Shown here: piece after piece, positions 1 through 7,093 of the stretch
Position numbering within the stretch: the first letter of the stretch is position 1
Layout: each line of letters begins with the position of its first letter
DNA from: Actinomycetota bacterium
Lineage (GTDB): Bacteria > Actinomycetota > Thermoleophilia > Gaiellales > Gaiellaceae
Assembly: GCA_020029625.1 (NCBI GenBank)
Contig: JAIBJP010000008.1
Span: 1 to 26,584, forward strand
Length of the DNA stretch: 26,584 nucleotides
Reading direction: 5' to 3'
The notes under the pieces: model-generated
Seen by the model: only the letters and a program-made list of their open reading frames with translations
What the model was told of the DNA's origin: nothing
Databases searched by the model: none
Made by a program: the position numbers and the translations under genes

Positions 1-132
1 ATTGAAGCCCTTGACATCGATCCCGCGGATGTCGCGGACGCTCTTCTTCGCCTCGTCGAGGGCGTTCTTGACCGCGTCCTCGAAGCCCTTGGGCGACTCG
101 CCCACCAGTTCAATCACCTTAACAACGGCCAT
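1..132 (-). CDS. Dodecin family protein (N-terminal part, cut by window edge)
   Basis: The 44 visible residues begin MAVVKVIELVGESPKGFEDA and continue with a helix rich in Ala, Lys and Glu and then an RGIDVKGFN strand. This is the beta-alpha-beta start of dodecins, small (about 70 residue) proteins that form hollow dodecamers and store flavin or CoA-type ligands in the cytoplasm. The ATG is preceded by AAGGG at about 10 nt. The cyclase gene upstream on the same strand ends at 114, so the two frames overlap by 19 nt. The end of the gene lies outside the window. Family assignment rests on the characteristic ELVGxSxxxFEDAV start and is fairly secure; the bound ligand cannot be told from the visible part. 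Confidence 0.85.
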   Translation of the reverse strand, partial: MAVVKVIELVGESPKGFEDAVKNALDEAKKSVRDIRGIDVKGFN

Positions 133-3089
133 GTTTGCCGACCCTTCACCGGATCGGCTGTGCCAAAGAAGAACGTTTGCACCGCGCTGGATTGATGGGC
201 GTAGAGGCGCGCTAGTATTGGGAGCGCGACACCGACGGGAAGATGTCGCGCACCAAGGATCGGCCGCTGCCCGCAGGCCGCTTGGAGCCTTGGAAGGCGC
301 TGTGCTTCGGCCTCGTCTCCGTCGTGCGCCGCGCCCAGGGCGCAGACGAGCAGCGAGCGCGCGTTCAGGTTGCACGGGGTTGCCAGGTTTTCGGCGACCG
401 CCTGCTCGGCCTGCGGAGTGCGCGTGCGAATCGCCTCCCAGCGGCCGGCGAGCTCCTCGACCATGAGGCCCAGCCCCATCGCGTGGATGCGATGGTGCGG
501 GGTCAGCTCCCTCACGATCTCGGCGAGAAGCTGGGCGTGCGCGCGGGCGTCTTCGATGCGGCCGCAACCGAGGTTGGCGAGCGTGGCGCCCCAGTAGATC
601 CCCTCGCGGTCGTCCGGATTCGGGGTCCTGTCGAAGAGGTCGATAAGTGACTGCGCCACGCGCAAGGCTTCCTCGTTCTCCCCGCTCGCAAGCGCGGACT
701 CGAGGAGCTGCAAGTGGGCTGTCGCGAGGAGGTCTTCGCTCCCGAGCCGCTTGGCAAGCGCAACTGCCTCGCCTGCCGCCTCCATCCCGCTTGCGGAGCT
801 CCAGGCGGAGAAACCAAGGAGCGCCCGCACGCGGTCCGGAGTCTCGTCCTCCGAAAGCTCGAGCGCCTCGTCGACCCAGCCTTTGACCATTTGCTTGTCG
901 GGCCTCGTTTGCCACATGCCGAGACGAACTGTGGTCTCGTACGCCAGGAGGCTGTAGAGCTCGGCGCGGCTGCGCCGGTCGGACGCCAACCCGATGGCCG
1001 TCTCCATCGCCTGCCAGAACGCTTCTCCGTCGTACTTCAAGGCGTTGGCCTGCGCGATCCCACGCCAGAGCTCCAATTGCACCGCGCTCGGGGCGAGCTC
1101 GACAGCCCGATGCAGCAGTTCCAGCGCCTCATCGATGTCATACCGAAGGACGGCGAGCTCGGCCGCTCGCCGCAGCCAGGCGACTGCTTCTGTTCGAACT
1201 CGCTCGAGCTCCTCCTCGGCACCGGCCCAGGCGAGATCGGCGTCGGTCGGCTGAGCGGCCTCCGCGTAGTGATGTGCGAGCAGTGCGGCGTGCTCGTCGC
1301 GTCCACCGCCGAAGCGCGCAAGCCACTCGGCGAAGGCAGCGTGCAAGCGCGCCCGCTTCCCCTTCGGCAGGCCGGCGTAGGCGACCTCCCGGGTCAGCTG
1401 GTGCTTGAAGGCGTACTCCGTCTCGCCGGCGATCGTCGAGCCCGATCGCCGGCGGATGAAGTCCCGGTCCTCGAGGACGCGAAAGTCCGGTTGCAACCCG
1501 GGGACGAGCTCGTAGACCGGCCCTGTCCAGAAGACGCGCCCGATGACTGAGCCGGCCTGGAGCGCCGCCTTCTCGGCGGGGGGAAGAAGGTCGATCCGTG
1601 CGGCGAGAACCGCCTGCACGGAGTCGGGAACCGCGAAGCCGGCCGGGAGCTCGGAGACCGCCCATCCTCCGTTCATCGGCCTGAGCACGCCCTGGTCGAT
1701 CAGCGACTCGAGGATCTCCTCGACGAAGAAGGGGTTCCCTTCCGCCTGCCGGACGACCACGTCGCTCACGCTGCCGGGAAGCTCGGCCCCGAGGAGCTGG
1801 CTGAGCATGCGCACCGCCGCTTCCGTCGGCAACGACTCCAGCTCGATCGTAGAGGCATCGCGGCGGGCGCCTCCCCACGCCGGGCGAAGATCGAAGAGCT
1901 CCGGCCGGGCCGTGGCGATGAGCAGCATCGGGCCGCGTACGTCGCGGAGAAGGCGCTCGAGGAGGTCGAGCAGCGGGGCCTCGGCCCAGTGCAGGTCCTC
2001 GACGAGCACGACGGCCGGCCGTTCGGCGACGAGCTCCTCCATGAACTCGACCCAGCCGGCGTGCAGGCGGTCGCGCGCCGCGAGCGGGTGGAGGTCGCCC
2101 CCGACATCGAGGTCAAGCGTGAGGCCCAGAATCCCGCGCTCCCCCAGCCGCTGGCGCACGATTTCTGGGGGGTCACTCTCCAGAATCTCGAAATGCTCCT
2201 TGAGAATCTCGCCTACGGGCCAGTAGGTGATGCCTTGGCCGTACGGGAGGCACCGACCGGTCCGTCGCAGCGGCTCCGGAGTCTCGCTTGCCAGGCGTTC
2301 CCAGAACTCGCGGATGAGCCGCGTCTTCCCGACGCCTGCTTCGCCGCTGATCGTCACGAGGTGTGTACTGCCAGTGTCGAGAACCCTGCGGTAGGCCGTC
2401 TCCAAGGCGGCAAGCTCGGTGTTGCGGCCGACGAATACGCGCCGAAGGCCGCTGACCCCCCGCGGCCTCATGAGCGAAAGCGCTCGCAACACGCGTCGGC
2501 CCTCCACTCCTCCGGGCTTCCCCTTCGCCTCGACCGTTACGGGCTCGGCGAACTCGAACGCGCCGCGGGCGTTCGCGACCGTGCGCTCGCCTGCGAGGAT
2601 CTCTCCCGGCTCAGCCGCCTGCTCGAGCCGGGCCGCGACGTTGACGGCGTCGCCGGTCACGAATGAGCTTCCTTCCCGGGCCCGCCCGACGATGACCTCC
2701 CCGGTGTTGACACCGATGCGGAGGGCGAGCGTCTCGCCGAAGAGCTCCTCGAGGCGTCGCTGCATCGAGAGGGCTGCGTGCAGAGCGCGTTCCGCGTGAT
2801 CCTCCTGTGCAGCCGGTGCGCCAAAAGCGGCCATGACGGCGTCTCCGACGAATTTCTCCACTGTCCCGCCTGCCGCCGCTATCTCTGACGCCATGGCATC
2901 GTAGAAGCGTTCGAGAAGGGCCCGCGTACGCTCCGGATCCTGGTCAGCGCCGAGCGAAGTCGAGCCAACGAGGTCGGCGAAGACGACCGTGGCGAGCTTG
3001 CGTTCGTCGCCCGGCGGGTCGCCCTCAGTCCAGGCCGGGGAACGTTCCTCCTCGCCGAACTCGAGTGGCGCGCGCCTCCCGTGCTTCAC
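114..3089 (-). CDS. Class III adenylate/guanylate cyclase domain fused to a STAND-type ATPase, C-terminus apparently truncated
   Basis: Large cytoplasmic regulator, 991 aa from a GTG with a strong GGAGGAGG site 5 nt upstream. Residues about 30-205 form a class III cyclase domain. The two metal aspartates are present (FADLVGST, D39; FVGDAVMAAFG, D83), as are Lys79 before the second and the GDAVNVAAR segment (D147, N150, R154), so it looks catalytically competent. After a GRNTEL linker comes an ATPase module with Walker A GEAGVGKT (249-256) and Walker B VVLVED (to D365), then a long helical TPR-like region. The family is thought to couple ATP-driven sensing to cyclic nucleotide output; the input is unknown. 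After residues DGDEAEAQRL (near base 300) the frame gives low-complexity sequence unlike the family, so the C-terminal repeats look lost. The reading frame extends upstream of 3089, but that part overlaps ino1 and is not protein-like. Confidence 0.85.
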   Translation of the reverse strand: MKHGRRAPLEFGEEERSPAWTEGDPPGDERKLATVVFADLVGSTSLGADQDPERTRALLERFYDAMASEIAAAGGTVEKFVGDAVMAAFGAPAAQEDHAERALHAALSMQRRLEELFGETLALRIGVNTGEVIVGRAREGSSFVTGDAVNVAARLEQAAEPGEILAGERTVANARGAFEFAEPVTVEAKGKPGGVEGRRVLRALSLMRPRGVSGLRRVFVGRNTELAALETAYRRVLDTGSTHLVTISGEAGVGKTRLIREFWERLASETPEPLRRTGRCLPYGQGITYWPVGEILKEHFEILESDPPEIVRQRLGERGILGLTLDLDVGGDLHPLAARDRLHAGWVEFMEELVAERPAVVLVEDLHWAEAPLLDLLERLLRDVRGPMLLIATARPELFDLRPAWGGARRDASTIELESLPTEAAVRMLSQLLGAELPGSVSDVVVRQAEGNPFFVEEILESLIDQGVLRPMNGGWAVSELPAGFAVPDSVQAVLAARIDLLPPAEKAALQAGSVIGRVFWTGPVYELVPGLQPDFRVLEDRDFIRRRSGSTIAGETEYAFKHQLTREVAYAGLPKGKRARLHAAFAEWLARFGGGRDEHAALLAHHYAEAAQPTDADLAWAGAEEELERVRTEAVAWLRRAAELAVLRYDIDEALELLHRAVELAPSAVQLELWRGIAQANALKYDGEAFWQAMETAIGLASDRRSRAELYSLLAYETTVRLGMWQTRPDKQMVKGWVDEALELSEDETPDRVRALLGFSAWSSASGMEAAGEAVALAKRLGSEDLLATAHLQLLESALASGENEEALRVAQSLIDLFDRTPNPDDREGIYWGATLANLGCGRIEDARAHAQLLAEIVRELTPHHRIHAMGLGLMVEELAGRWEAIRTRTPQAEQAVAENLATPCNLNARSLLVCALGAAHDGDEAEAQRLPRLQAACGQRPILGARHLPVGVALPILARLYAHQSSAVQTFFFGTADPVKGRQTWPLLR

Positions 3090-3091
3090 CT

Positions 3092-3129
3092 CGCCTCCTC
3101 CCGCACGGAAGGTAACACGGGAGGAGGCG
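3092..3129 (-). promoter_or_regulatory. Hairpin enclosing the ribosome binding site of the cyclase/ATPase gene
   Basis: On the minus strand the arms CGCCTCCTCCCG and CGGGAGGAGGCG form a perfect 12-bp stem around a 14-nt loop. The right arm contains the GGAGGAGG ribosome binding site and ends 2 nt before the GTG at 3089. The structure lies in the 50-nt gap after the ino1 stop. No T-run follows, so it does not look like an intrinsic terminator. It could hold the start site closed unless translation or another factor opens it. The pairing is directly visible; the function is inferred. Confidence 0.6.
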
Positions 3130-3139
3130 GCGGTCTCCC

Positions 3140-4294
3140 TTACGAGGCTTTTGTGCGCACGCGTCCAGGCTTGTCTGCGAGCGCGTTCTTCTTGATGAAG
3201 TCCTCGACCAGGTCCATGGCCTCGTCGTCGACGATCTGCTTGGGGGGCGACTTCATCAGGTAGGCGCTCGGGCCTTCGAGCGCGCCGGCGATGCTGTTGT
3301 TCAGGGCAAGCTTCGCGAGGCGGACGGCATCGATGACGATGCCGGCGGAGTTGGGGGAGTCCCACACCTCGAGCTTGAGCTCGAGGTTCAGCGGCACGTC
3401 ACCGAAGGCGGAGCCCTCCATGCGGATGTACGCCCACTTCCGGTCGGTCAGCCAGGGCACGTGGTCCGAAGGGCCGACGTGGACGTTGTCCTTGCCGATG
3501 TCGTAATCGAGCATCGACGTGACCGCGTTCGTCTTCGAGATCTTCTTGGACTCGAGCCGGTCGCGCTCGAGCATGTTGAGGAAGTCGGAGTTGCCGCCGA
3601 CGTTCAGCTGCATCGTCTTGTCGAGCTTGACACCACGCTCGCGGAAGAGGCTCGTGAGCACGCGGTGGGTGATCGTCGCGCCGACCTGCGACTTGATGTC
3701 GTCGCCGATGATCGGCACGCCCGCCTGCTCGAAGCGGCGCTGCCAGTAGGCCTCTCGCGAGATGAACACCGGCATGCAGTTCACCATCGCGCAGCCGGCG
3801 GCCAGGATCTGCTCCGTGTACCACTTCGTCGCCTCTTCCGAGCCGACGGGGAGGTAGTTGACGACGACGTCCGTGTTCGTCTCCTTGAGGATGCCGACCA
3901 CGTCGTCCGTCTCGCCGGGCGCCTTCTCGACGATCTCGGAGAGGTACTTGCCGATGCCGTCGTGAGTCATCCCACGCGAGACCTTGATGCCGGTCCTGGG
4001 GACGTCCGCGAACTTGTAGGTGTCGTTCGGGTGAGCCCAAATCGCGTCGGCGAGGTCCTTGCCCACCTTGTCCTTCGTCACGTCGAACGCTGCGGTGAAC
4101 TCGACGTCGCGGACGTGATAGCCGCCCAGGTCGACGTGCATCAGTCCCGGGACGAACTGGTCGGGATCGGCATCGTTGTAGTACTCGACGCCCTGGAGCA
4201 GCGAGTTGGCGCAGTTGCCGACGCCGATGATCGCAACGCGCACGCGTTCGTCAGAGCGGGTGTGCCCGTTGCTGGATCCGTTCTTCGAAGCCAT
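3140..4294 (-). CDS. ino1: Inositol-3-phosphate synthase (actinobacterial type)
   Basis: NAD-dependent cytoplasmic enzyme that turns glucose 6-phosphate into 1L-myo-inositol 1-phosphate (1D-inositol 3-phosphate), the entry to inositol lipids. From the ATG at 4294 it is 384 aa. It opens with a Rossmann nucleotide site, VAIIGVGNCANS (residues 21-31), followed by GVEYYNDAD. Later conserved blocks include GDDIKSQVGAT, LNVGGNSDFLNM, and the SKTNAV and LELKLEVWDSPNSAG segments of the actinobacterial form. AAAGGA lies 4 nt before the ATG. The frame stays open upstream without a stop through a tandem RHH domain to the GTG at 4609, so the enzyme may also be made as a 489-aa fusion. The gene just upstream is a CDP-alcohol phosphotransferase, fitting inositol lipid synthesis. 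Confidence 0.93.
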   Translation of the reverse strand: MASKNGSSNGHTRSDERVRVAIIGVGNCANSLLQGVEYYNDADPDQFVPGLMHVDLGGYHVRDVEFTAAFDVTKDKVGKDLADAIWAHPNDTYKFADVPRTGIKVSRGMTHDGIGKYLSEIVEKAPGETDDVVGILKETNTDVVVNYLPVGSEEATKWYTEQILAAGCAMVNCMPVFISREAYWQRRFEQAGVPIIGDDIKSQVGATITHRVLTSLFRERGVKLDKTMQLNVGGNSDFLNMLERDRLESKKISKTNAVTSMLDYDIGKDNVHVGPSDHVPWLTDRKWAYIRMEGSAFGDVPLNLELKLEVWDSPNSAGIVIDAVRLAKLALNNSIAGALEGPSAYLMKSPPKQIVDDEAMDLVEDFIKKNALADKPGRVRTKAS

Positions 4295-4609
4295 CGTGTC
4301 CTTTCTTTCATCATCGAAACGCTCTGCGAGCGCTTCGATGATCAGTTGGCTAGTCGTCCGCTTACGTTCACGAGCTCGCTGCGCGAGCTTCTCCTTGAGC
4401 TCAGGCGGCATACGGAGCAAAACGTCGCCCGTCTCGCTCGGACGGCCGCCGCGGCGGCCGGAGCCCTGGAAGGGGACCGCGAAACGGGAGGCGAGAATCT
4501 CGACTGCGACGTCGTTCAGGTTGCCGCCGCGCGCCTCGACCTCGCGGGCAAGGCGGCGCTTGAGCTCCGCAGGCATGCGGACGAGGACGTCGCTGCGCTT
4601 CAGGGCCAC
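4295..4609 (-). CDS. Tandem ribbon-helix-helix DNA-binding domain, in frame with ino1 (no stop between)
   Basis: From the GTG at 4609, 105 codons precede the ino1 ATG in the same frame. They encode two similar Arc-like units: DVLVRMPAELKRRL...NLNDVAVEILASRF and DVLLRMPPELKEKL...TTSQLIIEALAERF, joined by a Gly/Arg-rich linker. Each unit reads as a strand and two helices, so one chain could fold as a single RHH dimer. Such proteins usually bind short operators and repress their own promoters. A 22-bp palindrome lies 7 nt before the GTG. No ribosome binding site is visible, so a leaderless transcript is possible. The coordinates mark the regulator part only; it may be translated alone up to reinitiation at the ino1 ATG, or as an RHH-Ino1 fusion. 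Other actinobacteria use unrelated regulators for ino1, such as the MarR-type IpsA of Corynebacterium. Confidence 0.7.
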
Positions 4610-4616
4610 GGGTAAG

Positions 4617-4638
4617 TGATAGCACAAATGTGCTATCA
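4617..4638. promoter_or_regulatory. 22-bp palindrome, candidate operator for the RHH-ino1 gene
   Basis: Arms TGATAGCACA and TGTGCTATCA (10 bp each, perfectly complementary) flank a 2-bp AA centre. It sits in the 26-nt gap between the CDP-alcohol phosphotransferase stop codon, which is the first TGA of the palindrome on the minus strand, and the GTG of the RHH module. It is AT-richer than its surroundings. The position and symmetry suit a self-regulating RHH protein; this is inference from context. Confidence 0.65.
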
Positions 4639-5271
4639 AATGCCGCGGAGCTGCTTGCGCACGAAGAGGATCCGCTGTAGCACTGTGAGCCAGGCGGTGG
4701 CCGTGAGGAGCGCGATCGTGCTCGGCAGGATCAGATCGTGCAAGGGCGCCAGGCAGAGGCCGGTCGTGATCACGACGACGCGCTCGGCACGGCTCCCCAG
4801 GCCGACGTCCCCCCTCAACCCCAGCGCTTCGGCGCGGGCGCGGGCGTAGCTGACGAGGAAAGAGCCCGCGATCGCCGCGAAGGCCAGGGCGACGGCCCAC
4901 ATCTGCCCGTGGCGCATGAACACGAGACCGATCGCGCCGAGCATGAAGCCCTCACCGACGCGATCGACCGTCGAGTCGAGGAACGCGCCGAACGGGCTGC
5001 CGGCTCCTTGTGTGCGAGCGAGCGCCCCGTCGAGGATGTCGAGGATCGAGCCGACGACGAAAAGCACCGCGCCGATCCAGAAGAAGGCCCAGCCCATGTA
5101 CTCGAAATAGACAGCCACGGCGCCCGCGATGCAGAGGAGGACTCCGGAGATCGTGAGCGCGTCCGGAGTCAGGTTCGACTGCTCGAGCTGCGTCATCGAC
5201 TGCGTGGCGAGTCGCCGCGCTTCGTCCGTGTAGACCTGCTTCACGCGCGCCAGCGCCGGATTCCGCGCCAT
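4636..5271 (-). CDS. CDP-alcohol phosphotransferase, probably phosphatidylinositol-phosphate synthase
   Basis: Integral membrane enzyme, 211 aa, with about six hydrophobic spans. The family signature D-x2-DG-x2-AR-x8-G-x3-D-x3-D is complete: D78, D81, G82, A85-R86, G95, D99 and D103 (DILDGALAR...GAFLDSTVD). These aspartates bind metal ions and catalyse transfer of a phosphatidyl group from CDP-diacylglycerol to an alcohol. The next gene downstream makes inositol phosphate, so the likely acceptor is inositol phosphate, as for the mycobacterial PgsA1-type enzyme. The ATG lies 5 nt after the moaA stop, so translation is probably coupled. Phosphatidylglycerophosphate synthase is the main alternative; context favours the inositol enzyme. 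Confidence 0.85.
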   Translation of the reverse strand: MARNPALARVKQVYTDEARRLATQSMTQLEQSNLTPDALTISGVLLCIAGAVAVYFEYMGWAFFWIGAVLFVVGSILDILDGALARTQGAGSPFGAFLDSTVDRVGEGFMLGAIGLVFMRHGQMWAVALAFAAIAGSFLVSYARARAEALGLRGDVGLGSRAERVVVITTGLCLAPLHDLILPSTIALLTATAWLTVLQRILFVRKQLRGI

Positions 5272-5276
5272 GCCGC

Positions 5277-6287
5277 TCAGCCGCCGATGTAGGACATCTC
5301 GATCTTCGGCAGATCGGCCGTCTCCGCCGAGCGCAGCTCCGAATAGCGATCGCCGCGGGCGCGCCAGACGCGCCCGATCCGCTCTGCGAGGTCGCTCTCG
5401 GACGCGCCTCCGCGAACGAGCGCCCGCAGGTCGTGACCCTCGGTCGCGAAGAGGCAGGTGTACAGTCGTCCTTCGGCCGAGAGGCGGGCCCGCGTGCAGG
5501 CTCCGCAGAAGGGCTCCGTCACCGAGGCGATCACTCCGATCTCGCCGCCGCCGTCGCGGTAGCGATAGCGGCGCGCCACCTCTCCCGCGTAGTTGGGCTC
5601 GATCGGCTCGAGGGGCAGCTCCGAGCCGATCGTCGCGACGATCTCGGCCGCGGAGACGACGTCGTCCAAGCGCCACCCGTTCGTGTGACCCACGTCCATG
5701 TACTCGATGAAGCGAAGGATGTGTCCGCTGCCCTGGAAGTAGCGGGCCATCGGGAGGACGCTGTCCTCGTTTACTCCCCGCTTCACGACCATGTTCACCT
5801 TCACGGGCGAGAGGCCCACGGCCGCCGCCGCCTCGATTCCGGCGAGCACCCGCTCGACCGGCACGTCGACGTCGTTCATAGCCTTGAACACCTGGTCGTC
5901 GAGCGAGTCGAGGCTGACCGTCACGCGCCGCAACCCCGCGTCTGCAAGCACGCGCGCCTTCAGGGGGAGGAGAGACCCGTTCGTCGTCAGCGTCAGCTCT
6001 ACCCCGGGAATCCCCCCCAGCATCTCGACGAGGCGCTCGAGCTCCCGGCGGAGCAGAGGCTCGCCGCCGGTGAGCCGGATCTTCTCGACGCCGAGGGAGG
6101 CGAAGACGCGCGAAAGGCGCTCGATCTCCTCGAACGTGAGCAGCTGACGGCGCTCGAGGAACTGGTAACCGCGTCCGTAGATCTCTTTGGGCATGCAGTA
6201 GACACAGCGGAAGTTGCAGCGGTCCGTGACCGAGATGCGAAGGTCGCGGACCGGGCGGCCGAGTGTGTCCTGGAGCGGCACTGCCAT
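5277..6287 (-). CDS. moaA: GTP 3',8-cyclase (molybdenum cofactor biosynthesis)
   Basis: Radical-SAM enzyme, 336 aa, that starts molybdopterin synthesis by converting GTP to 3',8-cyclo-7,8-dihydro-GTP; MoaC then makes cyclic pyranopterin. The N-terminal iron-sulfur motif is TDRCNFRCVYC (C24, C28, C31), followed by a KIRLTGGEPLLR segment of the SAM site. The C-terminal cluster cysteines are in EPFCGACTRARLSAEGRLYTC. The protein ends in Gly-Gly, required in characterised MoaA. No other moa or moe gene is in the window, so it is an isolated pathway member heading a lipid/inositol gene run. The start ATG has only a weak AGG upstream. Confidence 0.95.
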   Translation of the reverse strand: MAVPLQDTLGRPVRDLRISVTDRCNFRCVYCMPKEIYGRGYQFLERRQLLTFEEIERLSRVFASLGVEKIRLTGGEPLLRRELERLVEMLGGIPGVELTLTTNGSLLPLKARVLADAGLRRVTVSLDSLDDQVFKAMNDVDVPVERVLAGIEAAAAVGLSPVKVNMVVKRGVNEDSVLPMARYFQGSGHILRFIEYMDVGHTNGWRLDDVVSAAEIVATIGSELPLEPIEPNYAGEVARRYRYRDGGGEIGVIASVTEPFCGACTRARLSAEGRLYTCLFATEGHDLRALVRGGASESDLAERIGRVWRARGDRYSELRSAETADLPKIEMSYIGG

Positions 6288-6302
6288 AGCCTAGCGGAGC
6301 CC

Positions 6303-6327
6303 GTTTACGGGTCGATTGCGGGGGAAA
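6303..6327 (+). promoter_or_regulatory. Sigma-B-like promoter for the csbD-like gene
   Basis: GTTTA (6303-6307), a 14-nt spacer and GGGAAA (6322-6327) match the general-stress sigma pattern GTTTA-N13-15-GGGWAW known from Bacillus sigma-B and actinobacterial relatives. The start codon at 6361 would have a leader of roughly 27 nt. CsbD of Bacillus is itself a sigma-B target, which strengthens the call. The bases are seen; use of the site is inferred. Confidence 0.6.
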
Positions 6328-6360
6328 TGTAGCCGCATCTCACAACAAGGAGGGGTCGAG

Positions 6361-6522
6361 ATGGCAGGTGAAATGGACAAGGTCGAGGGTGAGCTGCAGG
6401 AGCAGGAAGGCAAGCTCACCGACGACGAGCTGCGCGAGAAGCAAGGCCAGGTCCAGGAGAAAATGGGCGAAGGCAAGGACAAGTGGGAAGAGACCAAGGA
6501 CGAGGTACGCGACCGCACTTAG
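6361..6522 (+). CDS. CsbD-like stress protein
   Basis: A 53-aa highly charged protein, MAGEMDKVEGELQEQEGKLT followed by DDELREKQGQVQEKMGEGKDKWEETKDEVRDRT. It is almost all Glu, Lys, Asp and Gln with regularly placed small residues, typical of the CsbD family of predicted helical stress proteins with no known enzyme activity. AAGGAGG lies 8 nt before the ATG at 6361. An in-frame ATG at 6316 lacks such a site and its extra residues are not family-like. A stress-type promoter precedes the gene and a strong terminator follows it, so it is a single-gene unit divergent from moaA. Confidence 0.8.
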   Translation: MAGEMDKVEGELQEQEGKLTDDELREKQGQVQEKMGEGKDKWEETKDEVRDRT

Positions 6523-6542
6523 CGAGCCGCCGAGTTCTTCTC

Positions 6543-6576
6543 CGCGAAGGCGTCCGAATGGGCGCCTTCGCGTTTT
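6543..6576 (+). terminator. Intrinsic terminator after the csbD-like gene
   Basis: Arms CGCGAAGGCG (6543-6552) and CGCCTTCGCG (6563-6572) pair perfectly. The stem extends inward by two further G-C pairs and one G-T pair to a GAAT loop, and TTTT follows directly. It lies 20 nt after the stop codon. Confidence 0.85.
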
Positions 6577-6589
6577 GTAAGGTCGCCGC

Positions 6590-7093
6590 GTGCCCGCTCT
6601 CCTTCTCCTGATCGCGGTCACGGCGGTGTGGGGCGTGACATTCGTCCAGGTGAAGGACGCGCCCGAGCTCTACCCGCTCTTCGCCTTCCTCGCCGTCCGC
6701 TTCGCCATCGCCGGCGTCGTGCTGGCGCCGCCCGCGCGCAGCCGCGTCCGCTCGCTCGGCCGGTAAGGCACGCTCGCATGCCGCTGCTCGCGCTCATCCT
6801 CTTTCGGCAGTCCACGGCGGCCGTCGTCTGGATCGGCGCCGCGCTGGCGGTGATCGGCTTCGCGCTCCTGTCGGGGATCGACGTCGGGGCGCCCACCGGG
6901 GACCTGCTCGTGCTCGCGAGTGCGTTCGCGACCGCCCCTCCAGATCCTGATGGTCGAGCGCTACGCCTCCCGGCATGACGCCGTGGCGCTGACGCTCGTA
7001 GAGATGGCGACCGCATTCCCCGGTTTTCTGCTCATCGCGCTGGCCCTCGGCCAGCTCGCGGTGCCGCGCGGCGGACGGTGTGGGGGCGCTTAA
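6590..7093 (+). pseudogene. Decayed EamA/DMT-family membrane transporter
   Basis: Remains of a drug/metabolite transporter in three pieces. From GTG 6590 the frame gives LLLLIAVTAVWGVTFVQVKD and LYPLFAFLAVRFAIAG, a typical first EamA helix pair, and stops at 6764-6766. A second frame from about 6778 gives ALILFRQSTAAVVWIGAALA and a following helix (GDLLVLASAFA). Near 6940 the reading shifts back to the first frame (QILMVERYASRHDAVALTLV, EMATAFPGFLLIALALG) and ends at 7091. An intact EamA protein has ten spans and about 280-300 residues, so besides two frameshifts a large part of the first half is missing. It fills the space between the csbD terminator and the dnaK leader and is presumably non-functional. 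Confidence 0.8.

Noticed and set aside
3090..3365. N-terminal extension of the cyclase frame upstream of 3089
   Set aside because: Arg/Pro-rich sequence overlapping ino1 codons; the GTG at 3089 has an excellent ribosome binding site and leads straight into the cyclase domain.
3461..4615. 384-codon open frame antisense to ino1
   Set aside because: Low-complexity Val/Asp/Leu/Arg sequence mirroring ino1 codons; the ino1 frame has clear family motifs.
6288..6293. TAGGCT directly before the moaA ATG as a -10 box
   Set aside because: Transcription would begin inside the coding sequence, so it cannot serve the annotated start.
6628..6978. A 116-codon intact protein in the EamA region
   Set aside because: Its first 50 residues are an Arg/Pro shadow; only the middle resembles EamA, so it is part of a frameshifted pseudogene.
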